A stretch of DNA of 64,000 nt from Plantimonas leprariae (GTDB taxonomy: Bacteria; Pseudomonadota; Alphaproteobacteria; Rhizobiales; Rhizobiaceae): positions 20,489 through 84,488 of the forward strand of contig NZ_VZDO01000021.1 of the NCBI RefSeq assembly GCF_008802405.1. The letters run 5' to 3'. Below the pieces are notes generated by a model. The model was not told where the DNA came from. It ran no database searches and saw only the letters and a program-made list of their open reading frames with translations. Shown one piece after another: positions 1 through 8,788 of this stretch. A program made the translations under genes and the position numbers. Numbering within the stretch: the stretch's first letter is position 1; the number at the start of each line of letters is the position of its first letter.

Positions 1-374
1 GTGCGGGACGGCATGGCGCGCAACTCGTCCAGCGACAGGCGTAGCGGCCGGTCCACCAGACCGCTCACCTCCAGCCGGTAGTCGGCGAAGGTCTTGCCGG
101 CGAGCGCCAGATAGTCCTCGTCCTGCGGGCTCGTCGTGCCGTTCGGCCGCTGCGGCTGGCGGATCTCGCTCTCGGCGTATTCCACGGCCAGGTTGTCGGA
201 ACCGAGCAGCATGCGCTGGATGCGGTAGGTCAGCGAGTTCGCCCGCTCCACCACGTTGCGCACCGGTCCGCCGATCTCTCCGACCGAATCGAAGCAGCCG
301 GACAGCGGCAGCGAAGCCGCGCCGACCGCCGAGGCGGTCAGGAAGCGTCGGCGGGATAGCTCAAACTTCGGCAT
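1..374 (-). CDS. Molybdopterin-dependent oxidoreductase, N-terminal part (runs off the left edge)
   Basis: Only the first ~124 residues are present. The protein opens with a twin-arginine signal (SRRRFLTAS near residues 7-15) and a hydrophobic stretch ending at a Cys, so it is probably exported folded to the periplasm. The part after the signal (GLVDRPLRLSLDELRAMPSR) matches the start of the sulfite-oxidase-type molybdopterin domain. Its ATG overlaps the stop of the cytochrome b gene behind it, so the two are translationally coupled and likely form one membrane-bound redox enzyme with heme b as electron partner. The substrate cannot be read from this fragment. Confidence 0.8.
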   Translation of the reverse strand, partial: MPKFELSRRRFLTASAVGAASLPLSGCFDSVGEIGGPVRNVVERANSLTYRIQRMLLGSDNLAVEYAESEIRQPQRPNGTTSPQDEDYLALAGKTFADYRLEVSGLVDRPLRLSLDELRAMPSR

Positions 375-1188
375 CGGCGGACCTCGGTTCGGCGCGATAC
401 CAGCCGGTGATCATCGAACGCATCTCGTTGAACGGGCCCGCGAGAACCACCATCGCGACGTGAACCACGAAGAACAGCACCAGCGCGAGCATAACGGCGA
501 AGTGGATGGTGCGGGCCGTTTGGCGCCCGCCGAAGAGGTCGAGCATCCAGGGCGCCAGCGAGTTGACGCCGGGCGACATGGTGAGGCCGGTGGCGAACAT
601 CAGCGGCAGCGCGACGAAAAGCACGGAGAAGTAGGAAAGCTTCTGCAGGACGTTGTACTCCCGCCGGTGCTCGAACCGAAGCCGCAGGTGGTTCCAGACG
701 TCGCGCGGCAGGGCGCGAAGATCATGCGGGCGCGGCAGCAGGTCCTTGCGCAGATGGCCGTTGAACAGGCTGAACAGGAACCATGCGAAGAGGGTTCCGG
801 CGAGGGTCCAGGCGAAGAAGAAGTGCACGACGCGTCCCGTGCCGAGATCGCGGAAAGATGGGATCGTCGCCCATGTCGGGAAGCTGCGTGGCGTCGGGCC
901 CTGGTCGGTGTTCACCACGCCGAGCCAGCCGGTCGTATCGAACCGGTGGCCGAACAGATCGACGTATCCCGCCAGCGTCCCGTCCCCCTGCTGCGTCGCG
1001 TCGATCGAGAGGACGGAGTTGTCGAAGGTGAAGCCGGACTGCTGGCCGATATAGAGATCGGGCCGCGCCATAAAAATCTGCAGGCCGGAGAGCAGCAGGA
1101 AGAACAGGCACATCGCCCAGAGCCAGTGCGTCACCCTCGTCGGGATGCGCTGGCGATAGACGAGCGCGGTTTGCGTATTTCGAGCCAT
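361..1188 (-). CDS. Cytochrome b/b561-type membrane subunit
   Basis: 275 residues with about four hydrophobic helices (near residues 20-40, 118-140, 183-205 and 228-252). Histidines inside or beside the helices (RVTHWLW, RVVHFFF, RTIHFAV, FVVHVAM) are placed as heme b ligands are in the hydrogenase/formate-dehydrogenase-type cytochrome b family. It immediately precedes, and overlaps by 14 bases, the molybdopterin oxidoreductase gene, so it probably anchors that enzyme and passes electrons between it and the quinone pool. The loop between the first two helices is long (~75 residues), probably periplasmic. Family assignment is firm; the partner enzyme's substrate is unknown. Confidence 0.8.
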   Translation of the reverse strand: MARNTQTALVYRQRIPTRVTHWLWAMCLFFLLLSGLQIFMARPDLYIGQQSGFTFDNSVLSIDATQQGDGTLAGYVDLFGHRFDTTGWLGVVNTDQGPTPRSFPTWATIPSFRDLGTGRVVHFFFAWTLAGTLFAWFLFSLFNGHLRKDLLPRPHDLRALPRDVWNHLRLRFEHRREYNVLQKLSYFSVLFVALPLMFATGLTMSPGVNSLAPWMLDLFGGRQTARTIHFAVMLALVLFFVVHVAMVVLAGPFNEMRSMITGWYRAEPRSADAEV

Positions 1189-1363
1189 GTCTAGCGGTTC
1201 GCCCTGTCGCGGATCTCAGCTATGGTTTCGTAGCCGGACAGCTTATAGTTACGGCCTGCGTCAATAATCGGCTTGCAACCGCGACCACGTTTCCGTGTGA
1301 AGTTCGGGGCGGCGCTTCTTCGGCTCGAAGCCCGCTGCCCGAACGAGTGCCGGAGAGTCCTAA

Positions 1364-2425
1364 ATGATCGCCACCGCCGAACGCCCGCTTCGGATTCGCG
1401 GCATCGCCACCGCCGTTCCCGACTTCCCGTTACCGCAGAAGGAGGTTGTTTCCCATGCGGCCGAAACGTTCGGCGGCCGAATGCGGGACTTCGAGCGGTT
1501 GCGCCCCGTCTTCGAGAACACCGGCATCGAGATGCGCTATTCGGTCCGGCCCTTCGAATGGTTCCACGAGACGCAGGACTGGCAGAAGCGCACCGAGGCT
1601 TATCTCGACGGCGCGACCGCGCTGTTCGTCAAGGCCGCCACCGGCGCGCTGGAAGCAGCCGGCATCTCGGCAGGCGAGATCGATACCGTCGTCGCCGTGT
1701 CGTCCACCGGCATCGCGACGCCTTCGCTGGAAGCGCGCGCCCATAAGCTGCTGGGTTTCCGGCCGGATATCCATCGCATCCCCGTCTTCGGTCTTGGCTG
1801 CGCCGGCGGCGTGTCCGGCCTGTCGCTGGCGTCGCGCGCGCTGCGCGCCGCGCCCGGCTCGAAGGTGCTGATGGTGGCCGTGGAGATCTGCACGCTCGCC
1901 TTCCGCTCCGACGAGATGACGAAGAGCAACCTCGTCGCGACCGCGCTTTTCGGCGACGGCGCGGCCGCGGTGGTGCTGTCCGACGAGGACGACGGCGATT
2001 TTCCGAGCATCGCGGCGGTCGGCGAGCATCTGTGGCCTGATACGCTGAACGTGATGGGCTGGCAGGTGGACCCCATCGGCTTCGGCGCGATCTTCTCCGC
2101 CTCCATCCCCGACATCGTCTCCTCGAAGATGCGACCCGCCGTGGACGAGTTCCTCCAGCGCCGCGGCGAGGGGATCGATAGTCTCGACGGTTTCGCTTTC
2201 CATCCGGGCGGAGCGAAGGTCATCGCGGTGCTGGAAGAGGCTTTTGATCTGCCCGAAGGCGAACTCGCGACCGAGCGGCAGATCCTGCGCGAGTTCGGCA
2301 ACATGTCGGCGCCGACCGCGCTGTTCGTCTTGAAGCGCAAGCTGGAGGAAGGCATGGCGGGGCGGCGGCTTCTCGCGGCGCTCGGCCCCGGCTTCACCGG
2401 CAGTTTCGTGCGGATCGACGCCTGA
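1364..2425 (+). CDS. Type III polyketide synthase (chalcone/stilbene synthase-like)
   Basis: 353 residues, usual length for the family. The thiolase-fold catalytic triad can be read: Cys146 in FGLGCAGG, His280 in FAFHPGG and Asn313 in FGNMSAP. Such enzymes condense acyl-CoA starters with malonyl-CoA to give pyrones, resorcinols or quinone precursors. The stop codon overlaps the start of the next gene (TGATG), and that gene is an ICMT-type methyltransferase; this pairing is known from bacterial alkylresorcinol/alkylquinone-type clusters. The product here is inferred to be a small methylated phenolic or pyrone lipid. A plain FabH-type role is less likely because of the paired methyltransferase. 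Confidence 0.85.
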   Translation: MIATAERPLRIRGIATAVPDFPLPQKEVVSHAAETFGGRMRDFERLRPVFENTGIEMRYSVRPFEWFHETQDWQKRTEAYLDGATALFVKAATGALEAAGISAGEIDTVVAVSSTGIATPSLEARAHKLLGFRPDIHRIPVFGLGCAGGVSGLSLASRALRAAPGSKVLMVAVEICTLAFRSDEMTKSNLVATALFGDGAAAVVLSDEDDGDFPSIAAVGEHLWPDTLNVMGWQVDPIGFGAIFSASIPDIVSSKMRPAVDEFLQRRGEGIDSLDGFAFHPGGAKVIAVLEEAFDLPEGELATERQILREFGNMSAPTALFVLKRKLEEGMAGRRLLAALGPGFTGSFVRIDA

Positions 2426-2970
2426 TGCAGGAGGCGCTCTGGCCGGCGGTACTGATCCTCGGCTACGTCACGCTGCAGCGGCTCGGTGAACTGGTGATCG
2501 CCCGCGCCAATACGAGGCGGCTGCTCGCGCAAGGCGGCATTGAGGTCGGTGCGCCGCACTATCCGCTGATCGTCGCGCTGCATGCGGCCTGGCTGGTGAC
2601 GCTGTGGCTGCTCGCGCCGGGCCGCCCGGCGATGGTCGTGCCGCTGGTTCTGTTCGCGCTGGTGCAGGTCCTGCGGTTCTGGACGCTCGCCTCCATCGGC
2701 CGTCGCTGGACGACGCGCATCGTCGTCGTGCCCGGCGAAACGCTCGTCGCGCGCGGGCCGTACCGCTTCATCCGCCACCCGAACTATACGGTGGTGGTGT
2801 TGGAGATCGCGCTGCTGCCGCTCGTGTTCGGGCTTGGCTGGGTCGCGCTGCTGTTCTCGATCCTGAACGCGCTGGCGCTCGCCATCCGCATTCCCGCCGA
2901 GGCGAAGGCGTTGGCCGAGCACGCGCATCGGGTTCAGCCGTCTGCGGGCGCGGCGCGGCGGAGCGCCTGA
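2425..2970 (+). CDS. Isoprenylcysteine carboxyl methyltransferase (ICMT)-family membrane methyltransferase
   Basis: 181 residues with four to five hydrophobic segments. The C-terminal half carries the ICMT/phospholipid methyltransferase signature (ARGPYRFIRHPNYTVV near residues 110-125), which binds S-adenosylmethionine. Bacterial members next to type III polyketide synthases O-methylate the polyketide, and the ATG overlaps the synthase stop codon here, so that role is likely. Its 3' end overlaps the convergent yaiI-like gene by 37 bases. Confidence 0.8.
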   Translation: MQEALWPAVLILGYVTLQRLGELVIARANTRRLLAQGGIEVGAPHYPLIVALHAAWLVTLWLLAPGRPAMVVPLVLFALVQVLRFWTLASIGRRWTTRIVVVPGETLVARGPYRFIRHPNYTVVVLEIALLPLVFGLGWVALLFSILNALALAIRIPAEAKALAEHAHRVQPSAGAARRSA

Positions 2971-3389
2971 TCGAGGGCCTGGCGGAAGCGCGAGCGGTCG
3001 GCCGGCGTGAAGCTGCGGTTGTAGCCCTTGCTCTCGCCGGTCTCGCGCAGATGCTGCTTGAAGGCCCGCATCGACAGCGCCGTGCCGATCGTCTCCGGGG
3101 TGAAGGAGCGGCCGTCCGAGTTCAGCACGGCGGCGCCGCGTTCGAGTGCCCGGGCGGCGAGCGGGATGTCGGCGGTCACGACCACGTCGCCGGCGCCGGC
3201 ATTCGTCGCGATCCAGTCGTCCGCGGCGTCGACCCCTGCCGCCACGGTGACGATGCGCGCGCCGGGATAGCGCGAGGGCCGGATGCCGCCGTTGGAAACG
3301 AGCACCATCGGGACGCCGTGCCGGTCGGCGATCTCCAGCGCCTCGTCCTTCACGGGGCAGGCATCCGCGTCGATGAAGAGCGTCGGCAT
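2934..3389 (-). CDS. YaiI/YqxD family protein (DUF188)
   Basis: 151 residues matching the whole DUF188 family: an N-terminal FIDADACPVK acidic motif, a central VVTADIPLA, and the C-terminal LSMRAFKQHLRETGE and ADRSRFRQALDQ blocks. The fold resembles PIN-like nucleases with conserved aspartates, but no activity is firmly established. I start it at the ATG of MPTLF; a much longer open frame exists upstream but would run through lipB. It follows lipB by only 11 bases and is probably co-transcribed. Confidence 0.85.
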   Translation of the reverse strand: MPTLFIDADACPVKDEALEIADRHGVPMVLVSNGGIRPSRYPGARIVTVAAGVDAADDWIATNAGAGDVVVTADIPLAARALERGAAVLNSDGRSFTPETIGTALSMRAFKQHLRETGESKGYNRSFTPADRSRFRQALDQALRRAAPADG

Positions 3390-3400
3390 GGCGATGCCGC

Positions 3401-4147
3401 TCAAGTCGCGTCGACGGTCGGACCGAACACGGCCTCGAAGCACCGCCTGAGCACCATGTCTGTTTCCGGCAGGGAAACCGGAATGCCGAGGTCCACGAGG
3501 CTCGTCACGCCGTGCTCGCGGATGCCGCATGGCACGATGCCGGCGAAGTGCGACAGGTCGGGGTCGACGTTCAGGCTGATGCCGTGGAACGTCACCCAGC
3601 GGCGCACCCGGATGCCGATCGCCGCGACCTTGTCCTCCGCTGTCGATCCATCCGGTTCCGGCGGCCGCTCCGGTCGGCGCACCCAGACGCCGACGCGGTC
3701 CTCCCGCCGCTCGCCCCTGATCTGGAATTCGCCGAGCGTGGCGATGATCCAACCCTCCAGCGCGGCGACGAAGGCGCGCACGTCCTGCCGCCGGCGGCGA
3801 AGGTCGAGCAGCACGTAGGCCACGCGCTGGCCGGGCCCGTGATAGGTGTACTGGCCGCCGCGCCCGCTTTGGAACACCGGCAAGCGCGCGGTGTCGACGA
3901 GGTCCCCGGCCTCTGCGCTGGTGCCTGCCGTGTAGAGCGGCGGATGCTCGACGAGCAGCACGGTCTCGCGCGCGCTGCCGTCCGCGATGGCGGCGGCGCG
4001 GCTTTCCATCAGCGCCACGGCCTCGTCGTATCCGGTCAGACCGGGCAGGAAGCGCCATTCCACCGGCGGCGAGCCCGGTGTGGCGAGGAAGCGCGACGTC
4101 GCCGCGGCAAGGCGGGGCTCCGAGGCGGAAGGCGTTCGAGCGAGCAT
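3401..4147 (-). CDS. lipB: Lipoyl(octanoyl) transferase
   Basis: 248 residues. LipB moves the octanoyl group from acyl carrier protein to lipoate-dependent enzymes, the first step of lipoate synthesis. The signature [11 protein letters not shown] (residues 98-107), the catalytic lysine (Lys173 in [10 protein letters not shown]) and the catalytic cysteine (Cys207 in [10 protein letters not shown]) are all present. There is a short extra loop (about residues 146-170) rich in Arg and Pro. The open frame continues upstream, but that would cross the tRNA-Leu gene; ATG at 4147 is preferred and 4186 is an alternative. Confidence 0.9.
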   Translation of the reverse strand: MLARTPSASEPRLAAATSRFLATPGSPPVEWRFLPGLTGYDEAVALMESRAAAIADGSARETVLLVEHPPLYTAGTSAEAGDLVDTARLPVFQSGRGGQYTYHGPGQRVAYVLLDLRRRRQDVRAFVAALEGWIIATLGEFQIRGERREDRVGVWVRRPERPPEPDGSTAEDKVAAIGIRVRRWVTFHGISLNVDPDLSHFAGIVPCGIREHGVTSLVDLGIPVSLPETDMVLRRCFEAVFGPTVDAT

Positions 4148-4283
4148 CAACGGAATGTAGCGACGCGGAGCCTTGCGCGAAAGCATCGCGCATTCGCCGC
4201 CATGCCGCAAAAGCGCTTGTGCGCCGGAACCGCGTTTGTTACATGCCCGCAGCCGCTCGGAAACGGGCCGGCGAACACGGCGT

Positions 4284-4368
4284 GCGGTCGTGGCGGAATT
4301 GGTAGACGCGCAGCGTTGAGGTCGCTGTGGGGCAACCCGTGGAAGTTCGAGTCTTCTCGACCGCACCA
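4284..4368 (+). tRNA. tRNA-Leu (anticodon GAG)
   Basis: An 85-nt cloverleaf. The seven-base acceptor stem GCGGTCG pairs perfectly with CGACCGC, followed by ACCA encoded in the DNA. The anticodon stem CAGCG/CGCTG encloses TTGAGGT, giving anticodon GAG. A long variable arm (TGGGGCAACCCGTGG region) and the T-loop GTTCGAGTC confirm a class II leucine tRNA. Confidence 0.95.
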
Positions 4369-4581
4369 GTCGTTTCGCGATGCCTTAGCGACAGTGCATT
4401 TGCTCAGGCTCGCCTTCTTACCGCGCATCAGGCGCCAGGCTGAAACTTCTTCCAGTCATCCGATCTGCCGTGCTTGAAGCGCATGCCGAACGGACATGCA
4501 TACGCCGCCGATCGGCCGCGCCATCGGGCGGCCGTTCGACGAAACTGTGCGAGTGATTCTCGGATCACTCAGGCACCGCGG

Positions 4582-5157
4582 TCAGGCGGACCGCAGTTCC
4601 TCGCGCATCTTGTTGGCGCGCACCGCCGTCCGGGCGTACTGCTCCCAGGCCGAGCGGATCGATAGGAGATTGACGCCCAGGCCGACGGCGAGGTTCTCGA
4701 GCTCGTTGAGCGCGAAGAGGCTGCGGGAGAAGCGCTGGGCCAGATCGGCCGATAGATCGCCGTCGCGGGCATTGGAGATCGCCGAAGCAAGCTGCCGGCT
4801 TGTTTCCTGCACGTCCGGCGAGATCCGCGCGAAGTCCTGCATCATCCGGTCGCGCTCAGACTCGGCCATTTCCAGGATCGCCTTCTGCTGCTCCAGCAGA
4901 CGCACGATCATGCGCCAATCCTCGACGCGCTTCTGCAGATCGTCGCCGAGGCCCTTGAAGCCGCCGGCGATCTTGCGCGGAAGCCGGGTAGCGGCGTCGA
5001 CGGGCATGTCGGAATGTGCCATCGCCGGAAGAAAAGCCGAAGACTTTCGCGGGCTGTCGCCGAATTCCTTCAATTCGGCCTGAAGTGCCTCTGACATCTC
5101 CAGGCTAGTATCCTTCTGGTTGATCACCGACATCTCGATTGTTCCCGGACAATTCAT
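4582..5157 (-). CDS. Conserved hypothetical alpha-helical protein
   Basis: 191 residues, no recognised domain. The sequence is charged and predicted largely helical, with coiled-coil-like stretches around residues 70-105 (repeating hydrophobic residues between E/K/R) and 120-165. There is no signal peptide or membrane segment. ATG at 5157 gives MNCPG; an internal ATG at 5133 (MSVINQ) is an equally possible start. The length and pattern loosely recall flagellar or chemotaxis helper proteins, but nothing around it supports that. Confidence 0.6.
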   Translation of the reverse strand: MNCPGTIEMSVINQKDTSLEMSEALQAELKEFGDSPRKSSAFLPAMAHSDMPVDAATRLPRKIAGGFKGLGDDLQKRVEDWRMIVRLLEQQKAILEMAESERDRMMQDFARISPDVQETSRQLASAISNARDGDLSADLAQRFSRSLFALNELENLAVGLGVNLLSIRSAWEQYARTAVRANKMREELRSA

Positions 5158-5379
5158 TATCCCCGCCGCTGGGGAAGATGTCAGAACGGTTCGGGATAAG
5201 CAAACCGAGTATTAACAACTGGTTAACGAAGTTCCCGAACGTATCGATTCAGGCCGGTTTCTCCCCTTCTGGTTGTATTCTGGCGGGAAATGATGCTTCT
5301 ATGCATCACTATACGTGTTTTGCCGGCCGGTCCTTTGCCGGCGCTTTAAATCTTAACGATATCAGCTAACCGTTGCACC

Positions 5380-5586
5380 ATGACGGCAGACAACCACGCG
5401 TCGATGCACGGTTCCGACGGCTTGGCCCAGCGAACATACGCTCTCGCCCGTGAGGCGTCGGCCCTGTGGACCCTTGCTGTCGATCATGCGCGCTGGGGAT
5501 TCGTGCAGGAAGCTGCCGAACTGCGACGGCTCGCTATCTCGAAGCGCGTCCAGCATCTTCTGGCTTCCTCGACGATCGGTGCCTGA
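5380..5586 (+). CDS. Small hypothetical protein
   Basis: 68 residues, two predicted helices (around residues 15-40 and 45-62), no membrane segment. The codon third positions are mostly G or C, as in real genes of this genome, and there is no better frame across the 600-base gap before mgtE. The Shine-Dalgarno region is weak. The 5,158-5,379 stretch upstream is noticeably AT-richer and could hold its promoter. Function unknown; it may also be a spurious frame. Confidence 0.4.
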   Translation: MTADNHASMHGSDGLAQRTYALAREASALWTLAVDHARWGFVQEAAELRRLAISKRVQHLLASSTIGA

Positions 5587-5766
5587 GACGCCCTTAGGGA
5601 CGACATTTCGCCTCAATCGGACGATCCTCTCCGCTGCCCACGGGGATGCGATCCCGGAGGCGTGCGGCATGAGGGCAACCCTCCCGTAACCTTCGCCGCC
5701 GGCTATTCCTTTTCGGCCACGATACATTAGACCCTCGGCGGCACATCCCCGCATCGGAGGGCGACC

Positions 5767-7194
5767 ATGGCTGACAACCAGCTCGATCATCGCGCGCCCG
5801 CGAAACCCGCCGATGGGGAGGAGATCGAGCGCCCGGAAATCTACGACGAGGAAGGGGAGCTCGATTCCGATTTCCTCGACCATGTCCGCGGCGCGATCCG
5901 CGCCTCGGATGCGGAAACCCTCCGCTCCGACGTCGCACCGCTGCACGACTCGGAACTCGGCGACATTCTGCAGCACCTCGACTTCGACGAGCGCCAGGGG
6001 CTCGTCCGGCTTCTCGGCGACGATTTCGACTATACGGCGCTGACGCAGGTCGACGAGGCGGTCCGCCTCGAGATCGTCGAGGCGATGCCGAACGAGCAGA
6101 TCGCCGCGGCGGTGCGCGAGCTCGATTCGGACGACGCGGTCTACATCCTCGAGGACCTCGACGAGAACGACCGGAAGGACATCCTCGAACAACTCCCGTT
6201 CCGTGAGCGCATCCGACTGCGGCGCGCCCTCGAATATCCGGACGAATCGGCCGGCCGGCGCATGCAGACGGAGTTCGTCGCGGTGCCGCCGTTCTGGACC
6301 GTCGGCCAGACGATCGACTATCTGCGCGACGAGGAGGGGCTGCCCGACAACTTCTCGCAAATCTTCGTCATCGACCCGTCCTTCAAGCTGGTCGGCGCGG
6401 TCGACCTCGACCGGATTCTCCGCACTCGGCGGCCGGAGAAGGTCGAGGAGATCATGCGCGAAACGCGCCACGCCATCCCGGTCGACATGGACCAGGAGGA
6501 AGCGGCGCAGATTTTCGAGCAGTACGATCTCCTGTCGGCCGCCGTGGTGGACGAGAACGAGCGGCTCGTCGGCGTCCTCACCATCGACGACGTGGTCGAC
6601 GTCATCCAGCAGGAGGCGGAAGAGGATATCCGCCGGCTCGGCGGCGTCGGCGACGAGGAGCTGTCGGACAGCGTGCTGGCGACCTCGCGCTCGCGCGTCC
6701 CGTGGCTGCTGGTGAATCTTGTCACCGCGATCCTGGCGGCGTCCGTCATCGGGCTCTTCGATGCGACGATCGAGAAGGTCGTGGCGCTCGCGGTGCTCAT
6801 GCCGATCGTGGCGGGCATGGGCGGCAATGCCGCCTCCCAGACGATGACCGTCACCGTGCGGGCGCTCGCGACGCGCGATCTCGACCTCTACAACTCGGCG
6901 CGGATCATTCGGCGCGAGGTGGGTGTCGGCTTCATCAACGGCATCGTCTTCGCGGTGCTGATCGGCGTCGTCGCCGCGCTCTGGTTCAGGGAGGCCGATC
7001 TCGGCGGGATCATCGCGGCGGCGATGATCATCAACATGTTCGCGGCGGCGCTCGGGGGAATCCTCATCCCGTTGACGCTGGACCGCTTCGGCGTCGACCC
7101 CGCCATCGCCTCGGCCGTGTTCGTCACCACCGTGACCGACGTCGTCGGCTTCTTCGCGTTCCTCGGCCTCGCGACCTGGTGGTTCGGCGGATAA
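5767..7194 (+). CDS. mgtE: Magnesium transporter MgtE
   Basis: 475 residues with the full MgtE layout: a cytosolic acidic helical N domain (about residues 30-150), two CBS domains (about 155-280) that sense Mg2+, a connecting helix, and five membrane helices from about residue 310 to the end. The pore-region motif MPIVAGMGGNAASQT is intact. The protein is a gated Mg2+ channel of the inner membrane. The start is supported by a GGAGGG Shine-Dalgarno just before the ATG. I looked for an M-box Mg2+ riboswitch in the leader and saw no convincing one. Confidence 0.93.
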   Translation: MADNQLDHRAPAKPADGEEIERPEIYDEEGELDSDFLDHVRGAIRASDAETLRSDVAPLHDSELGDILQHLDFDERQGLVRLLGDDFDYTALTQVDEAVRLEIVEAMPNEQIAAAVRELDSDDAVYILEDLDENDRKDILEQLPFRERIRLRRALEYPDESAGRRMQTEFVAVPPFWTVGQTIDYLRDEEGLPDNFSQIFVIDPSFKLVGAVDLDRILRTRRPEKVEEIMRETRHAIPVDMDQEEAAQIFEQYDLLSAAVVDENERLVGVLTIDDVVDVIQQEAEEDIRRLGGVGDEELSDSVLATSRSRVPWLLVNLVTAILAASVIGLFDATIEKVVALAVLMPIVAGMGGNAASQTMTVTVRALATRDLDLYNSARIIRREVGVGFINGIVFAVLIGVVAALWFREADLGGIIAAAMIINMFAAALGGILIPLTLDRFGVDPAIASAVFVTTVTDVVGFFAFLGLATWWFGG

Positions 7195-7212
7195 CGCCGG
7201 GCGCTGTTCGTT

Positions 7213-7226
7213 TGACGTTTACGTCA
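7213..7226. promoter_or_regulatory. Perfect palindrome TGACGT-TT-ACGTCA, probable MerR-family operator
   Basis: A 14-bp dyad lying 37 bases upstream of the MerR-family gene and downstream of mgtE. Its shape resembles operators of the LiuR branch of MerR regulators, which usually control branched-chain amino-acid degradation. Autoregulation of the adjacent gene is the simplest reading. Confidence 0.55.
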
Positions 7227-7263
7227 GTCTGGGACAATGCACCGTGAAGGTGCGGGCCATCCG

Positions 7264-7656
7264 ATGCGCGAATACTACACGATCACCGAGCTGACGCGGG
7301 AGTTCGACATCTCGACCCGCACGGTGCGGTTCTATGAGGACGAGGGGCTGATCTCGCCGGTCCGTCGCGGGCGCACGCGCCTGTTCCGCCAGTCCGACCG
7401 CGCGCTCCTGAAGATGATCCTGCGCGGCAAGCGCCTCGGCTTCTCGATCGCGGAAATCCGCGAGATCATCCAGATGTACAAGACGCCGCCGGGCGAGGCT
7501 GGCCAGCTTCGCGCGATCATCCGCCGCGTCGGTGAGCGCCGCGAGGAACTGGAGCAGAAGCGCCGCGACATCGACGACCTGCTCGTGGAACTGGACAATG
7601 CCGAGGAGGCCTGCCTGACCCGGATGGCCGAGCTCGGCATTCCGCGCGTCATCTGA
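7264..7656 (+). CDS. MerR-family transcriptional regulator
   Basis: 130 residues. The N-terminal winged helix-turn-helix is typical of the family (YYTITELTREFDIS, then TVRFYEDEGLISP), followed by a second helix block (LGFSIAEIREII) and a C-terminal dimerisation coiled coil (about residues 78-120). No metal-binding cysteines of the CueR/ZntR type are present; the only Cys is in EEACLTRM. Together with the TGACGTTTACGTCA palindrome upstream this points to the LiuR-like branch, but no liu genes are in the window. ATG at 7264 is chosen over an upstream 7237 start because the domain begins there. It ends directly against the convergent DUF1624 gene. Confidence 0.85.
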   Translation: MREYYTITELTREFDISTRTVRFYEDEGLISPVRRGRTRLFRQSDRALLKMILRGKRLGFSIAEIREIIQMYKTPPGEAGQLRAIIRRVGERREELEQKRRDIDDLLVELDNAEEACLTRMAELGIPRVI

Positions 7657-8616
7657 TCAGGGCGTTGCGAGCGGCAGGCGGCATTCGCGCACGATGCCGT
7701 CCAGCCGTTCCGTCTGCGCGCCCGAGAGCCTCCGCTCCATCAGCGCCGCCAGAAGCTGCTCCGCCTTCAGCCTGTCGCCGACACAGGCACAGGCTTGGCG
7801 GCAAATCGCCTCGTCCGCCCGGCATTCAGTCAGACAGTCGGCCGTGAAGGCTACCGTCCGGTCCGGCGGGAAGACGTAGGCCGCGCCGGCCACCAGCCCG
7901 AACAGCAATGGCTGGTGGATGAGGTAGAACAACAGCGAATGGCGGCCGAGCGCGGCGAACGGGCGGAAGCGGCGCAGCGGCTCGTTCAGCGACGCGAGCC
8001 TTCGCCAGGCACCGAAGCGGTCGAGCAGCCGGCCCGTCGCGATGCCGAGAAGCACGATGCCGGTCCACGGGAAGATCGGGACGTAATCGTTGCTGACCGG
8101 GGCGCGTGCCGCGAGGCCGATCCAGGCCAGCCATTTCGGCTCGGTCAGCGTCGTTTGGACCAGAAAGGGCAGGGCAATCGCCCCGATTCCGGCGCCGAGC
8201 GTGAGCAACGGCGGCAGCCGGAGGAACAGGAGGCCGATGAGGCTCGCGAGCGCGATCTGGTGGAGGATGCCGAAGAAGATGAAGCCGCCGGGCATCAGGA
8301 AGAACGTCGCGACCGTGACGGCCAGCGCGCCGGCCGCGACCTGCGCCTCGCGGATCCAGAACGAGCGCCAGCGGATGCCGCGCCCATGCGCGAGCACGAG
8401 GCTGATGCCGACGAGGAACAGGAAGCTCGTCGCGATGCAGCGCGCGTAGATTTTCCACGGACCGGTATTGGCGAGACCCTGGCGGACATAGCCGTTGGCG
8501 TCGAGGTCCCAGGTGAAGTGGTAGCTCGCCATGGCGAGCAGCGCGACGGCGCGAAGGATGTCGATCAGTTCGATGCGAGATCGCTTCGCCGCGTCGTTCG
8601 GAACGATGTCGGTCAA
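7657..8616 (-). CDS. DUF1624 (heparan-alpha-glucosaminide N-acetyltransferase-like) membrane protein
   Basis: 319 residues with about seven to eight membrane helices. The N-terminal IDILRAVALLAMASYHFTWD block with its His is the DUF1624/acyltransferase signature, suggesting acetyl transfer from cytoplasmic acetyl-CoA across the membrane. After the last helix (about residue 260) comes a tail with a dense cysteine cluster (CLTEC, then CRQACACVGD, about residues 262-282, plus one more Cys near the end) that is not needed by the acyltransferase core and may form disulfides in the periplasm or bind metal. Convergent with the MerR gene with no gap. Confidence 0.75.
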   Translation of the reverse strand: MTDIVPNDAAKRSRIELIDILRAVALLAMASYHFTWDLDANGYVRQGLANTGPWKIYARCIATSFLFLVGISLVLAHGRGIRWRSFWIREAQVAAGALAVTVATFFLMPGGFIFFGILHQIALASLIGLLFLRLPPLLTLGAGIGAIALPFLVQTTLTEPKWLAWIGLAARAPVSNDYVPIFPWTGIVLLGIATGRLLDRFGAWRRLASLNEPLRRFRPFAALGRHSLLFYLIHQPLLFGLVAGAAYVFPPDRTVAFTADCLTECRADEAICRQACACVGDRLKAEQLLAALMERRLSGAQTERLDGIVRECRLPLATP

Positions 8617-8788
8617 GAAATGTCTTGCCTCGGTGGCCTCGCCGCCGCGCCCCCACTATGGGAGTGCGGAACGATCTAGTCTGGAGTGGCCGCCCTCATG
8701 GCATGGATAGGACTGCACATGAAGCTCGGCGGTGCCGCGACCGGACTCCCGGCGCTCTGCCGGTGCGGTCGGCGATAGGCGGCGCCCG

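Noticed and set aside
2934..4193. 419-codon frame covering the YaiI gene and lipB
   Set aside because: Only the last 151 residues are YaiI; the rest is a shadow of lipB.
5587..5766. M-box (Mg2+) riboswitch before mgtE
   Set aside because: The leader lacks the conserved M-box core; only GC-rich hairpins are visible.
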